This document shows positions 19,195 through 28,939 of a stretch of DNA of 64,000 bases, piece after piece; within the stretch, counting starts at the first letter, position 1, and every line of letters starts with the position of its first letter. A program made the translations under genes and the position numbers. The notes beneath the pieces were generated by a model. That model searched no databases. It saw only the letters and a program-made list of their open reading frames with translations, and was not told the origin of the DNA. Source of the stretch: Chloroflexota bacterium (GTDB lineage Bacteria > Chloroflexota > Anaerolineae > Anaerolineales > Villigracilaceae); contig JAIOOU010000004.1 in the NCBI GenBank assembly GCA_021414245.1, positions 606,916 through 670,915 on the forward strand, written 5' to 3'.

Positions 19195-20424
19195 CTACCA
19201 GTTTGGTTTTGGTGGTGCCTGGGGATCTATCTCAGCGCGGTCGGCAGGTCCGACGATAACGAAATTTTCACCCTGCCATTGCAGCAGCATATAACTTCCC
19301 TGCGGTGCGCCGGTCTCGTCAAAGCTAAGCGGGCCAACGACTGTTTTATATTCGCCTTTGTGTAATTCAGAAATTAATGCAGCATTGTCGATTGAATTTA
19401 TTTTTTCCACTGCCTGTTGTAAAACCTGTCCTACGGTGAAGGCGTTTGCGGCATCTTCAGGAATGTCGCCCATTGCACCGCCAAACATTTCAACATACTT
19501 TGCAACGAATTCTGCATTTTGGTATTCTTTGGAATCTGGGAACCACGAAATGGATGAAAAAACACCTTCTGTTGCTGAACCAATCGCCTCTTTAAAGGGC
19601 CCAGGCAGGGACGGCCCACTGGTGAAATACGCAACACGAGGCTGATAACCGGCAGCTCTATATGCCTGGATCTGGTCAAAGGAATCCTGGGTTTGTGTTC
19701 CGCCAAGAATAAGGTCCGGATCGAGGGTGGCAACCTGGCTGGCGATATCGCTGAAATCTTTTTTATCTTCCGGGTAGGTTGTTTCGAAAACCATTTGTAG
19801 ACCACCGTCTATTAAGAGGCCCTTAAGACGATCCATTACACCCAGAGTGAAGGCATCATCCAAACTAACCACTGCAAAGGTCTTTGGACGCAGATCCGCC
19901 GGCAAGCCGAGAATGTATAATGCAAATGGATCCGCCTGCCGGGCAGATTTGGCCGGTTGGGCAAAGAATAGATTTGTAAGACCGCGGTTAAAAACATCAG
20001 GTGCGCCACCGGCCGGTTCAATATAGGCATAGGCGTGGCTGGCAACAACTTCGGATGTTGGAATGACAAGTGTGCTGGAGAACGTTCCAACGACCAGGTC
20101 TACCTTGTCCACCGTGATCAATCTTTCATAATCAGCTTTGGCGGTTTCAACATCACTGGCATTATCCAAAACCTTCAATTCGACCTGTCGCCCAAGCAAA
20201 CCGCCTGATGCGTTGACCATTGCGGCCCAAACTTCATAACCGTTTTTGGATGCAGTACCCGGGTCACTTTTACCGCCAGTGAGCGGCAGGGAGACGCCGA
20301 TGGTTATCGGACTCGTATCGGTTGCAGGTCCTTCAGTAACCGATGTTTTTGGCTGGCAGGCTGCCAGCATGGAAAAAATGATGGATACTGCGAAAATCTT
20401 GCGAATGGCGAAATTTTTCTTCAT
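19195..20424 (-). CDS. LivJ/ANF-type periplasmic-binding lipoprotein (orphan)
   Basis: A 409-residue lipoprotein: the signal peptide ends in the lipobox LAAC with Cys23. The mature part is a branched-chain amino-acid-type binding protein (Peripla_BP_6): TIGVSLPLTGGKSDPG, NASGGLLGRQVELKVLDNAS and LVVGTFSSTL are the usual landmarks. No Liv-type permease or ATPase is nearby; both neighbours are dCache/HAMP/GAF sensors. It may therefore present an amino acid or similar ligand to those sensors rather than feed a transporter, as LuxP does for LuxQ. The ligand is not readable; an amino acid would fit with the threonine-synthase-like output downstream. Confidence 0.88.
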   Translation of the reverse strand: MKKNFAIRKIFAVSIIFSMLAACQPKTSVTEGPATDTSPITIGVSLPLTGGKSDPGTASKNGYEVWAAMVNASGGLLGRQVELKVLDNASDVETAKADYERLITVDKVDLVVGTFSSTLVIPTSEVVASHAYAYIEPAGGAPDVFNRGLTNLFFAQPAKSARQADPFALYILGLPADLRPKTFAVVSLDDAFTLGVMDRLKGLLIDGGLQMVFETTYPEDKKDFSDIASQVATLDPDLILGGTQTQDSFDQIQAYRAAGYQPRVAYFTSGPSLPGPFKEAIGSATEGVFSSISWFPDSKEYQNAEFVAKYVEMFGGAMGDIPEDAANAFTVGQVLQQAVEKINSIDNAALISELHKGEYKTVVGPLSFDETGAPQGSYMLLQWQGENFVIVGPADRAEIDPQAPPKPNW

Positions 20425-20465
20425 GTTTAATACTCCTTTGGTAATGATCGACCGGATTTGAAGCT

Positions 20466-22904
20466 TCAGACGGATGCTTTGGTTTCTTTATCTGAAGAGG
20501 CCTGTTTCAAACGCACACTGGTTTGTGCTCCTGTTGCGCGCCCAAGCTCGCGCAAGGCCACTTGCAGCGCTTTTTCAACGCTGGTCGTATCCTGAATTTT
20601 TTGACTAATGGAACTGATTAAGGCTTCGCGCTCTGCCCGTTGCTGTACTTGGGCGTATGTTTGGGTATTTCGAAGGGCGTTTGCCACCTGATTGGCAATG
20701 GACAGGAGCAAGTCGGCATCGTCCTGTGTCAATCCGTTGGTGGTGTTCTGTTGTACATCCAAAACACCCAACACTTGATCGCCCAGGGAAATGGGCACCG
20801 CCACTTCAGATTTCGTTTCTGGTAACAAGGGGTTAGGCAGCCAATTTGGGTCTTTTGATGTGTCCGATACGAGCACGGGAACATTGATTTCTGCTGCCCG
20901 TCCAACCAGACCTCTTCCTTTGGGGATCCTGTGTCCGCGCGCCAACAGTGTTTTGCCCGCTTCTCCCGTGCCGCCGGCCATTAGCAATTCTTTCCCTGAT
21001 TCATCATAGAGATAAATGTGAGCGTGGTAATAGTTGAAGGAGTTTTTTACCTGCTCCACCACTTCAGTGACCAGTTGTTTCTGGTCCAGGATCGTGGAGA
21101 GACGCCGGCTGACTTCAGTGGAGGTTGCAAGTGCTTTGGTGCGGTCAGCCACACGTTGTTCGAGAGAATTAATGAACGTACGCAGCTGGGATGTCATTAC
21201 ATTGAAGGATAGAGCCAGTTTGCCGATCTCATCCTGCGTTTCTACGGCGGCAACAACATTAAGGTTCCCTTCGGAAACGGATTCGGCGACTTTTGTAAGA
21301 CGGGAAATCGGACCTGAAACAACCTGCGAAACAACGAAGCCAAAGCCGGCAACAACCAAACTAATCAGGACCGTCACCAGGAGATTGTTTTGCGCCTGTG
21401 AGTTGATTGGCGCTAGGAATACTTTTTGAGGCTGGGCAAATACAACTATCCAGGGCTGGGTTGCCATGCCTGTTGCAGCCGCCTGTTCTATATCCAATCC
21501 GGCAGTATGCAACTCGGCTGAAAAGAATGGCTGGCTTCCAATTTGATTAAGGTATGAGTCAAAATCCGGCAGATTCGTGGACAGCTCTTCCGCCGTGCCC
21601 GGAGGAAGAAGTTGTTTTGACTGCAAGTTCGCGAGAACTTCAGCGTCCAATGGAACCAGGGTCTTGTAAATGAGAGATTGATCAAATCCGTCCGCCAGAC
21701 GGATATGGTTGCTGTCCAATAAAACAGGAAAGGATTCAGCTCCCGCCAGACCGATATTCTTTGCAAGGGAAGCCTGCAGGATGGAGGCACTATATTGTTT
21801 GACTAGCACGCCAATAATTTTCCCGTCAGAATTGCGTACCGTCGAAGCAAAATAAAAGGAGGGTGCGCCTGTCTGTTGATCGAATTCAACGGGGGATGCA
21901 AATGGCAATCCTGTTTCAATCACGGCCTGGAAGTAATCGGCTTTTGACCTGAAAGCATGAATATTGTCTGAATTTGTGTCAATCAGTATCTGACCCCTCG
22001 CATCCATCACTGAGATGGAAAGTGTGTAGATGGGGTCCTGGCGTGCGAGCACAGTAACGAACTTCTGTACACGGGCTTCTTCTCCACTTCCGGCCCGTGT
22101 CCCAGCGGATAACGAAAGATAATCCACCACGTCAGGAAGTTGCGCTTCAGTACGGATGATGTTGAGGGTCTGTGTAAAATAGTCGTCCAGTTGATTTGCA
22201 GTTAAGGATGCGGCGCCGGATAGGATAATATTTGCGTTATTGTTTAACGCAGTGCGGCTGTTCAGATAATTGATGTAGGCAAGGATGCCCAGGGGAATGA
22301 TGCTGACAATCAGAAAGAGGGTGATCAGTTTGGTGCGAATGTTGCCGATACTGGCCTGGCGAATGGCGAAGGCGGCCAGCGCCAGCGCCCCAATGGCAAT
22401 GGCATAGGGTGCGAACCCTGCCAGGGCGGTGGAATTTAGACGAAAAGGGGGATCCCAGATTTCGATGCCCGCGATAATCGAAAGTGCGACCACAGTAACA
22501 ATAGTGGCGGACCGCCTTGAGGATTTTGGAAGAAACCAGAGGATTGAAATTGGCGCAAAAACTGCGATGTAGGCAAGTGATACAAACAAGATGTTTCCAA
22601 GTACCAGAACGACCAATATCGGCGGGATCAGTACAACCAGGTAAACCAGCCAGAGGCCGAAGACAACGTGGTTGCGGCGAATCAGACTGAACCCTGTCAG
22701 GCCCGCAAGGAACATCAGGACCGTTACAGGGGTAAGCGTCAAATCCGAAAAATCAGCGTAGCCATGCTGCAGAACAAATATGTTGTATAGGGAAAATGAC
22801 AGAAAAGCCAGGCCTAGGAGGGCAAAAATGCTGGCAGCCCATAAGCCGATCCTTTTTTGTGTTTCTTCCGTGCTTGGTTTTGGTTGTATTTGTTGATTAG
22901 TCAT
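20466..22904 (-). CDS. Kinase-less membrane sensor: multi-TM, dCache-like, HAMP, GAF
   Basis: About 812 residues from the ATG at 22904 ([10 protein letters not shown]), with GAGG 6 bases upstream. Six or so hydrophobic helices (about 20-190) precede a transmembrane helix ([19 protein letters not shown]), a ~280-residue extracytoplasmic dCache-like region, another helix, HAMP ([15 protein letters not shown]), the coiled coil [13 protein letters not shown], a GAF domain and a short tail ([22 protein letters not shown]). Like its paralogue at 17314-19113 it ends without a kinase or other output domain. The HAMP-to-tail segments of the two proteins are nearly the same, while the membrane and sensing parts differ. 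Confidence 0.9.
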   Translation of the reverse strand: MTNQQIQPKPSTEETQKRIGLWAASIFALLGLAFLSFSLYNIFVLQHGYADFSDLTLTPVTVLMFLAGLTGFSLIRRNHVVFGLWLVYLVVLIPPILVVLVLGNILFVSLAYIAVFAPISILWFLPKSSRRSATIVTVVALSIIAGIEIWDPPFRLNSTALAGFAPYAIAIGALALAAFAIRQASIGNIRTKLITLFLIVSIIPLGILAYINYLNSRTALNNNANIILSGAASLTANQLDDYFTQTLNIIRTEAQLPDVVDYLSLSAGTRAGSGEEARVQKFVTVLARQDPIYTLSISVMDARGQILIDTNSDNIHAFRSKADYFQAVIETGLPFASPVEFDQQTGAPSFYFASTVRNSDGKIIGVLVKQYSASILQASLAKNIGLAGAESFPVLLDSNHIRLADGFDQSLIYKTLVPLDAEVLANLQSKQLLPPGTAEELSTNLPDFDSYLNQIGSQPFFSAELHTAGLDIEQAAATGMATQPWIVVFAQPQKVFLAPINSQAQNNLLVTVLISLVVAGFGFVVSQVVSGPISRLTKVAESVSEGNLNVVAAVETQDEIGKLALSFNVMTSQLRTFINSLEQRVADRTKALATSTEVSRRLSTILDQKQLVTEVVEQVKNSFNYYHAHIYLYDESGKELLMAGGTGEAGKTLLARGHRIPKGRGLVGRAAEINVPVLVSDTSKDPNWLPNPLLPETKSEVAVPISLGDQVLGVLDVQQNTTNGLTQDDADLLLSIANQVANALRNTQTYAQVQQRAEREALISSISQKIQDTTSVEKALQVALRELGRATGAQTSVRLKQASSDKETKASV

Positions 22905-22967
22905 TTCTGCCTCGCATACCAATCTTGACTAGGTTTCCGGCGAATAGGGTTTTCATCTCTTCAGCGG

Positions 22968-25322
22968 TCATACGATGACTCCGCTCGAAAGGGTTTGCTG
23001 AATGACAGGCAGGGTCAGTGTGAAGCATGTGCCTTTGCCTGGTTCGCTTTCAACCCGGACTTGGCCGCCATGCTTTTCCGAGATCGACTTCACAATGGCC
23101 AGACCCAGCCCGTTGCCCTCAATATCGCTGGTTTTACTGTTCCGCACCCGGTAAAAACGATTAAAGATAAATGGCAGATCGGAAGCCGGGATGCCATAGC
23201 CGTTATCCTGCACATCAATGGATATTTGGCCGGCCGTGATTTCAGCCTTCAACAGGATAGCCCCACCTTCCGGCGTGTATTTGATGGCGTTTCCAATCAG
23301 ATTGCGGAACAATTGATGTAGCTGCAATGGGTCCCCGTGAACAAGTGCCATTGCAGGGATGGGGGTGAAGGAGATGGTTTGTTTTTTTAGCTGCGCCTGG
23401 GGGGTAAATTCATTTGCGATCTCTGCAAGCAATTTCCCCATCTCCACGGGCTCATGTTTCTGTTTTGCGTTCAAGTCCATCTGGGCCAGTGACATCATGT
23501 TTTGGACAAGTTCCGCCATGGTTTCTGTTGCCCCTTGGATGCGGGTCACGAAATCCTGTTGCTGTTCGTTGAGCGGCCCCGCCTGTCCTAAAAGATAGCT
23601 AAACCCGGAGATGCTGGTGATCGGGTTTTTCAGGTCATGGGAAGCCGTGGCGATGAACTCATTTTTCACCTGATCGGTGTCTTTGAAGCGCGTCACATCG
23701 TGCAAAATAACAACCTGGCCGCCATTATCGATCGGAGTGATCAGGGCCGCGAAGGATCGTTGATCGCCCCAGAGAATTTCACCTGACATGGCGGCCTGGG
23801 ATGAACGTGCCTTGCCAAGCAGGTTGATGAATTCATCGTATCCTTGTCCGGCAGGCAGGACATGATTAATATGGGCTTTAAAGTCGGCGAACAATTTTTC
23901 CCCGGCAGGATTTAATAAACTTAGTTTGCCCTGTCCGTCAAATACCAGGATCGCTTCCGCGACAAATGTTAATACCGCGACAAGCCGTTCATGCTCCTGT
24001 GCCATTTTGGAATACAGATTTGTATTTTCAATCGCGATTGCGGCCTGGCTTGCAATCGCCTGCAGGAGCAATAAATGATCCGTGTTGAAATAATGATCCT
24101 GTTCGTGGGCGAGTATCAACAGCCCGAGCAGTTCGTGACGGCCAAACAATGGCGCGACCACTGTGGACCGAACGGCGGTTTTTTGATTTGTCAACCAGGG
24201 CGTGTCATTTTCAATAATCAGGCCCTGATGTGTTTCGTTGATTTGTTTGATCAAGGCATCGGGAATGGCAATTTCAGCCCTGGAAGATTCTGAAGACCAG
24301 GGAACTTGATAATTCTGTTGAGGTTTGTTGTCGGTTCCTGGAATGACCAGGGTGCCCTGAACTGCACCGAATGTTTCCACCGTCCGTTTGAGCATCACGT
24401 TGGCGAGGTCTTTGATGTCAGTTCTGGCGCTTAACTCCTTGCCGATCTCAGGCAAAAGGCTCAATTCGCGATTGCGGCGGCGGATGACATCCTCGGCTTC
24501 CTTGACGCGCAGCTTGGAGCGGATGCGAGCCATCAGTTCGTAACGGTCAAAAGGCTTGGTGACATAATCGTCCGCGCCCATGTTAAAGCCGGATTGCACG
24601 TCCGACGGCTCAAGGCGTGCGGCGGTCAGTATGATCACCGGGATGTGCGCCACGGCCGGGTCCGTACGGATTTCCTGCAGTACAGTAAACCCGTCCTTTT
24701 TTGGCATGTTGACATCCAACAAGACCAGGTCAGGCAATTCTGCGCGTACTTTTTCCAGCGCTTCTGCCCCGTCCTGCGCACTGACTTGATCATATCCTTC
24801 AAATTGAAGATAGCGCAACAAGAGGGTCACATTATCTGGGTTGTCATCGGCGACCAGGATTCTGAATTTTTTCTTTGCCGCCGCCTTTTTTTTAGGCGGC
24901 GTTGCCTGGTTCATTTCTTGCATGGCCTGCGAGGCGATTTGACATATACGTTCGGGCCTGACCGGTTTAACGATCACCTCGGTCACTTTTAATCTTTGGG
25001 CAGTGATTTTCAGGCCTGGTACATCGTACGCAGTAACAAGGTAATTATAGGAAGGCCGCCCGCCCGGGTGGTGTTGCATTTTTTCGATCAATTCCAGACC
25101 GGTCATTTCCGGCATGATCATGTCCGTAAATAAAATATCCACACCTTTTCCCTGCACCTTCTCAAGTGCATCTCGCCCGCTTGTGGCCGCAGTGACATCC
25201 ACTCCGGGGCCCAACTGCGCCAGGGCACGCGCAAGTGTATTTGCCGTGTTGGGATGATCATCCACAACAAGGATGCGTACTTGATCTGACAGGGTGGTTT
25301 CAGAATTGTTCATCCCTGCCAT
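22968..25322 (-). CDS. Soluble hybrid histidine kinase: REC-REC-GAF-PAS-like-HisKA-HATPase
   Basis: A 784-residue protein with no membrane segment. Receiver 1 (about 15-130) has Asp21/Asp22 and phosphoacceptor Asp67 (FTDMIMPEM); a Lys/Ala-rich linker leads to receiver 2 (about 152-270, VLLDVNMPKKDG). A GAF domain (about 290-430), a PAS-like segment (about 440-540), HisKA with His562 (TASHDLKNPI) and HATPase (NAIKYTPEG, DNGYGI, NGLGLAI) follow. N-terminal receivers before a kinase core are typical of kinases controlled by other kinases or relaying phosphate. It is the first gene of the eight-gene operon. The start is taken at 25322; no strong RBS is visible, and an ATG three codons later is possible. 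Confidence 0.93.
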   Translation of the reverse strand: MAGMNNSETTLSDQVRILVVDDHPNTANTLARALAQLGPGVDVTAATSGRDALEKVQGKGVDILFTDMIMPEMTGLELIEKMQHHPGGRPSYNYLVTAYDVPGLKITAQRLKVTEVIVKPVRPERICQIASQAMQEMNQATPPKKKAAAKKKFRILVADDNPDNVTLLLRYLQFEGYDQVSAQDGAEALEKVRAELPDLVLLDVNMPKKDGFTVLQEIRTDPAVAHIPVIILTAARLEPSDVQSGFNMGADDYVTKPFDRYELMARIRSKLRVKEAEDVIRRRNRELSLLPEIGKELSARTDIKDLANVMLKRTVETFGAVQGTLVIPGTDNKPQQNYQVPWSSESSRAEIAIPDALIKQINETHQGLIIENDTPWLTNQKTAVRSTVVAPLFGRHELLGLLILAHEQDHYFNTDHLLLLQAIASQAAIAIENTNLYSKMAQEHERLVAVLTFVAEAILVFDGQGKLSLLNPAGEKLFADFKAHINHVLPAGQGYDEFINLLGKARSSQAAMSGEILWGDQRSFAALITPIDNGGQVVILHDVTRFKDTDQVKNEFIATASHDLKNPITSISGFSYLLGQAGPLNEQQQDFVTRIQGATETMAELVQNMMSLAQMDLNAKQKHEPVEMGKLLAEIANEFTPQAQLKKQTISFTPIPAMALVHGDPLQLHQLFRNLIGNAIKYTPEGGAILLKAEITAGQISIDVQDNGYGIPASDLPFIFNRFYRVRNSKTSDIEGNGLGLAIVKSISEKHGGQVRVESEPGKGTCFTLTLPVIQQTLSSGVIV

Positions 25323-25392
25323 TTTGCACGGGAATCACCGACCGAACGATGGGATCTGGATTGAAAAGTTGGCAAAAGTTGGGAAACTCTCC

Positions 25393-25433
25393 AAAAACGG
25401 AGCCCGCTTCACGGTCGGGCCGGAAGCGGGCTC
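25393..25433 (-). terminator. Terminator after the OmpR-type regulator gene
   Basis: An 11-bp GC-rich stem (GAGCCCGCTTC and complement, 12-nt loop) is followed on the minus strand by CCG and TTTTT. It separates the kinase/regulator pair upstream from the eight-gene operon downstream. Confidence 0.8.
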
Positions 25434-25464
25434 TTGTCCAAAAGGCAGGATTGTTTCGGATTGT

Positions 25465-26268
25465 TTAATCTGCCACGAGACGATAGCCTGTCCCGCGCAC
25501 ATTGATCAAATAGGAGGGGTTGTGGGTTTCCTTTTCAATGGCCTGTCGCAATTGATGAATGTGCCATTTGGTGAGTTCCTGTGCTTCACGGCCGTCCGCT
25601 TGATAACCTTGAGCCTCGACAACAAGGGTCTGATAATTTACGACATTCGGAGCGTGACGTGCCAGCACAACCAGATAATCAAACGAGGTGGGGGGCAGGT
25701 TGACGGTTTTTTCATTGATGACCAAGCAGCGTTTGTGCAGGTCCAGTACGAGCTGACCCCGTTTTAGAAAACGGTCCGCGTTCGTTGTGGCCTGCGGTAT
25801 CAGGCCGGCCTGGTCGCTAGTGTTTGTTTCAAGATTCTTTAATTCCGACTGCAGGGCTTCTATCTGCAAAGTGATCTCACGTTTGCGGTTTTCCTTTTTT
25901 TGGTTCGTGAGAATCGTTTGTGCGCGTTCAATAATGGCCTGCGGCTTGAGTGGTTTTAATAAATAGTCCGTTGCGCCATTTCGCAGTGCTTCCACGGCCG
26001 AGTTCAGGTCCGGCTGGGCGGTAAATAACACAACCGGCAAAAAAGGATGGCTGATGTGAATGAGCTTGAGGGTTTCCAGCCCGTTCAGGCCGGGCATGCG
26101 CAGATCCATGAAAAGCATGTCAAAATCCGTGGTCTTTAGGAAATCCAGCCCCTGTTCACCGTTTTCAGCCGTGGTGACTTCAAAGCCCGCTTGTTGAAGA
26201 ACACGTGCCAGAGTCTGACGAAGTGCCGCTTCGTCATCGATGATCAGGATATGTCCGCTGATATTCAT
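25465..26268 (-). CDS. OmpR-like response regulator
   Basis: A 267-residue regulator. The receiver domain (1-120) has Asp11/Asp12, phosphoacceptor Asp55 (LFMDLRMPG), Thr83 and Lys105. A charged coiled coil (about 120-155) links it to a C-terminal winged helix (about 170-267) that ends with the signature LINVRGTGYRLVAD. The linker is longer than in most OmpR proteins. Its ATG overlaps the stop of the upstream membrane kinase by 4 bp, so the two form a cognate pair. It is the only DNA-binding output in the whole signalling cluster. Confidence 0.93.
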   Translation of the reverse strand: MNISGHILIIDDEAALRQTLARVLQQAGFEVTTAENGEQGLDFLKTTDFDMLFMDLRMPGLNGLETLKLIHISHPFLPVVLFTAQPDLNSAVEALRNGATDYLLKPLKPQAIIERAQTILTNQKKENRKREITLQIEALQSELKNLETNTSDQAGLIPQATTNADRFLKRGQLVLDLHKRCLVINEKTVNLPPTSFDYLVVLARHAPNVVNYQTLVVEAQGYQADGREAQELTKWHIHQLRQAIEKETHNPSYLINVRGTGYRLVAD

Positions 26269-28877
26269 TTGATCTCTCTGTTTGTGATCGGGAGCCAGAC
26301 CCTGAAAGTGGAGCCGCGATCCTTGTTGTTCTCGGCTGTAATGCGGCCGCGATGTTTCAATACAACGTCATATGTGATTGTCAGTCCGAGTCCCGTGCCT
26401 TTTTGTTTATCCGTGACAAAGGCTTCGAAGATGTTTGGCAGAATCGTGGGGGATATCCCTCTGCCGGTATCTGAAACTTGTAGCAATACCTCGTTTGCAT
26501 CCTCAAGCAGGTCGGTTTCGATGGTCAACTTTCCGCCATCCGACATGGATTCGACTGCATTCATCAGCAGGTTAAGGACCACTTGACGGATCTGGTCCGA
26601 AAGAGCCTGAATGGGGGGAATCTCCGGGTTTGGGTGAAATTCGAAAATGATCTGGTTATGTCTTAGGTGCGGCGATATGAGTGTGTGTACATCCTCAACA
26701 ATGTTATTAATTTGTATGAGGTGGAAGTCTTCAGCTTGAATCGGCCGATAGGTGGCGCGCAGTTGTTCGATCATGTGCGCCATGCGTTCCGCCTCGGAAA
26801 GTACGATATCGAGATCCAGTTTGCCCTGGGGCGATACTCCGGTTTCCTCCCGAAGCAAATAGAGCGCATTTTGGATGGCTTGCAGCGGATTATTCAATTC
26901 ATGCGAGACGGATGCCAGCAGACGGCCCATTGTCACAAGCCTTTCGCTTTGGACCAGCTGGGAGCGCATGGCCTTTTCCTGGCTCAGAGACTTTTGCAGT
27001 TCTGCATAGAGATTCGCTTTTTGCAGGGCTACCGCCAGCTGGTTCGCGATTGCATTCATCGTTTTCATCTGTCTTATAGAGAGGGGCCTGGAGGAAATTT
27101 CCTGTATATCGAGCACGCCGAGGGTTTTTCCGTCAATTCTGATGGGAAAAGCCGCTTCTGATTGGGTTTCCGGCAACAGGGGGTGGGACACAAAAAAGAG
27201 CACATCATGTACGTTGTTCGTAAAAAAGGATTCACCGGATTCCGCCACATATCCCACAATTCCCCTGCCTGCCGGAAGGAAATATCCCTGTTGTGACAGT
27301 TGCTCGCCAACCGACCCTGTTCCCTGGCGTGCCTGGAGATTTCCGGTATTCGGATCAATCGTGTATATCTGAACATGGTAAAAGTTAAAAACGTGTTGGA
27401 GGAAATCCACTGCATCTTTTAGCAGGATGTCAGGGTCGAGAGAGGTCACCATGTTAATGGTCAGATGATAAAGGGTGTTGATCTCCTTGAAATCGTTTCG
27501 AGTGGTGTCCAGCAGACTGGCATTTTCAAGCGCGATGGTGGCTTTTAAACCCAGGGCGCTGAGCAGGCTGGCGTCATCCGGGTCGAATGCCCCTGGATCG
27601 TTGCTGTGGATGCTGATCGTGCCGATGCGGCGTTCGTCGTTTCTAACAGGAGCTACAAGAAGCGACCGATAACTAATGGGCAGCGTTTGGCCGATGAAAC
27701 GGGCATCCACCCGGATATCCGGAATGTAAATGGTTTCACCGGTTTCCAGTACCTGTCCTGCAACCCCCTTGCCAAGGCGCATATTGAGCTTTGACCGGTA
27801 CCCCTCCGCCAGGCCAGCCACAGAACGCGGTATCAGGATCTGCTGTTCCTCGTCCAGTAAATGCAGGACCACATGTGTGGTTTTTGGGATCAATTCCATT
27901 GCCGAATCGACGATGAGTTGAAGTACCGCATCAACGCCAACCCTTTCACTCCTGCTTAGAACGTGTTCAACGTGGGAAAGCGTCGTGGTTTGATGGAGCT
28001 GTTTTTCGATCTTGAGTTCCTGCTGAATGCTCCTGAGTGCAAGCGCAACCTGTTGACCGCCTTGTTCAGCCTGCTCAATCTCTTCGGTTGTAAAACTCCG
28101 CGGTTCGTTGCAGGCAAGTATCATTATGCCTAAAACATCCTCTCTTGCTATTAAAGGAATGCCAAGCACGGAATGAACAGGGAGTGCAAGATTCTTAAAG
28201 AGAACAATGGTAAAAGCGTCTTTTGACTTAAACGCATCCTCAATGACCATGGCGCGCCCGGTTTGCAATACCGCTTCAATAATGGCAGATTGGTCCGGCC
28301 TTAGTAATGAACTTTCGGGTTGTTGTTCCGGGGGCAATGTCGATGCAATGAGCGTGGCTTGTTTCTGTTTCGCATCCCAGCTGATGTAGTAGCCATGGTC
28401 GGCCGTAAACAGGTCTGTAAAGTGCATGATTAGATCGTGGTATCGGTCACTGGAAGATGCCTGATTTAGGATGCTGCTGGTTGCCATTCTGAGCACGGAT
28501 AGGTAGCGTTCTCGGGAGCGGAGTTGGGACTCTATCTGTAAACGCACGTCCGAGTATTTTTTTATTTGCCCAAAACCCACACCCACCATCAACAAAATGG
28601 ACGCAGACATAAAAAAACCGCTGCGGTCAACGGTATACAACTGCGTATCTTTTAAAACAAGCAGGAGGAAATTGTCCAGAATGATGGCCGCCAGACTGGC
28701 GATGATTCCGCCTTCGAGGCCAAAATACCAGCCCGCCGCCGCAACGGGCACGGCACTGAAAGATATGAATGCAATACCAAGGATTGGCAGTAATAATAAC
28801 GAGCCAAGAAAATATAGGATTGCCAGGGTTAAAACAATCCCCCATCTCGTCAGAGTTGATCGGGAATTCAGTTTCAT
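26265..28877 (-). CDS. Membrane histidine kinase with three GAF domains
   Basis: An 870-residue kinase. Four or five hydrophobic helices (about 10-105, small loops) are followed by GAF domains at roughly 125-285, 300-450 and 465-620. HisKA carries phosphoacceptor His659 in SHELNNPLQ, and HATPase has NLLMNAVESM, DTGRGI and GTGLGL. The NNPLQ-type H-box places it with the NtrB-like HisKA group. It is translationally coupled to the OmpR-type regulator and is the likely phosphodonor. The gene lies 62 bp downstream of rny with no clear terminator between. Confidence 0.93.
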   Translation of the reverse strand: MKLNSRSTLTRWGIVLTLAILYFLGSLLLLPILGIAFISFSAVPVAAAGWYFGLEGGIIASLAAIILDNFLLLVLKDTQLYTVDRSGFFMSASILLMVGVGFGQIKKYSDVRLQIESQLRSRERYLSVLRMATSSILNQASSSDRYHDLIMHFTDLFTADHGYYISWDAKQKQATLIASTLPPEQQPESSLLRPDQSAIIEAVLQTGRAMVIEDAFKSKDAFTIVLFKNLALPVHSVLGIPLIAREDVLGIMILACNEPRSFTTEEIEQAEQGGQQVALALRSIQQELKIEKQLHQTTTLSHVEHVLSRSERVGVDAVLQLIVDSAMELIPKTTHVVLHLLDEEQQILIPRSVAGLAEGYRSKLNMRLGKGVAGQVLETGETIYIPDIRVDARFIGQTLPISYRSLLVAPVRNDERRIGTISIHSNDPGAFDPDDASLLSALGLKATIALENASLLDTTRNDFKEINTLYHLTINMVTSLDPDILLKDAVDFLQHVFNFYHVQIYTIDPNTGNLQARQGTGSVGEQLSQQGYFLPAGRGIVGYVAESGESFFTNNVHDVLFFVSHPLLPETQSEAAFPIRIDGKTLGVLDIQEISSRPLSIRQMKTMNAIANQLAVALQKANLYAELQKSLSQEKAMRSQLVQSERLVTMGRLLASVSHELNNPLQAIQNALYLLREETGVSPQGKLDLDIVLSEAERMAHMIEQLRATYRPIQAEDFHLIQINNIVEDVHTLISPHLRHNQIIFEFHPNPEIPPIQALSDQIRQVVLNLLMNAVESMSDGGKLTIETDLLEDANEVLLQVSDTGRGISPTILPNIFEAFVTDKQKGTGLGLTITYDVVLKHRGRITAENNKDRGSTFRVWLPITNREIK

Positions 28878-28939
28878 TTCCGAAATTTTAGCACTCTGAG
28901 AGATGGGGGATCGAATCCGTAACCACCTTGCAAGGATGT

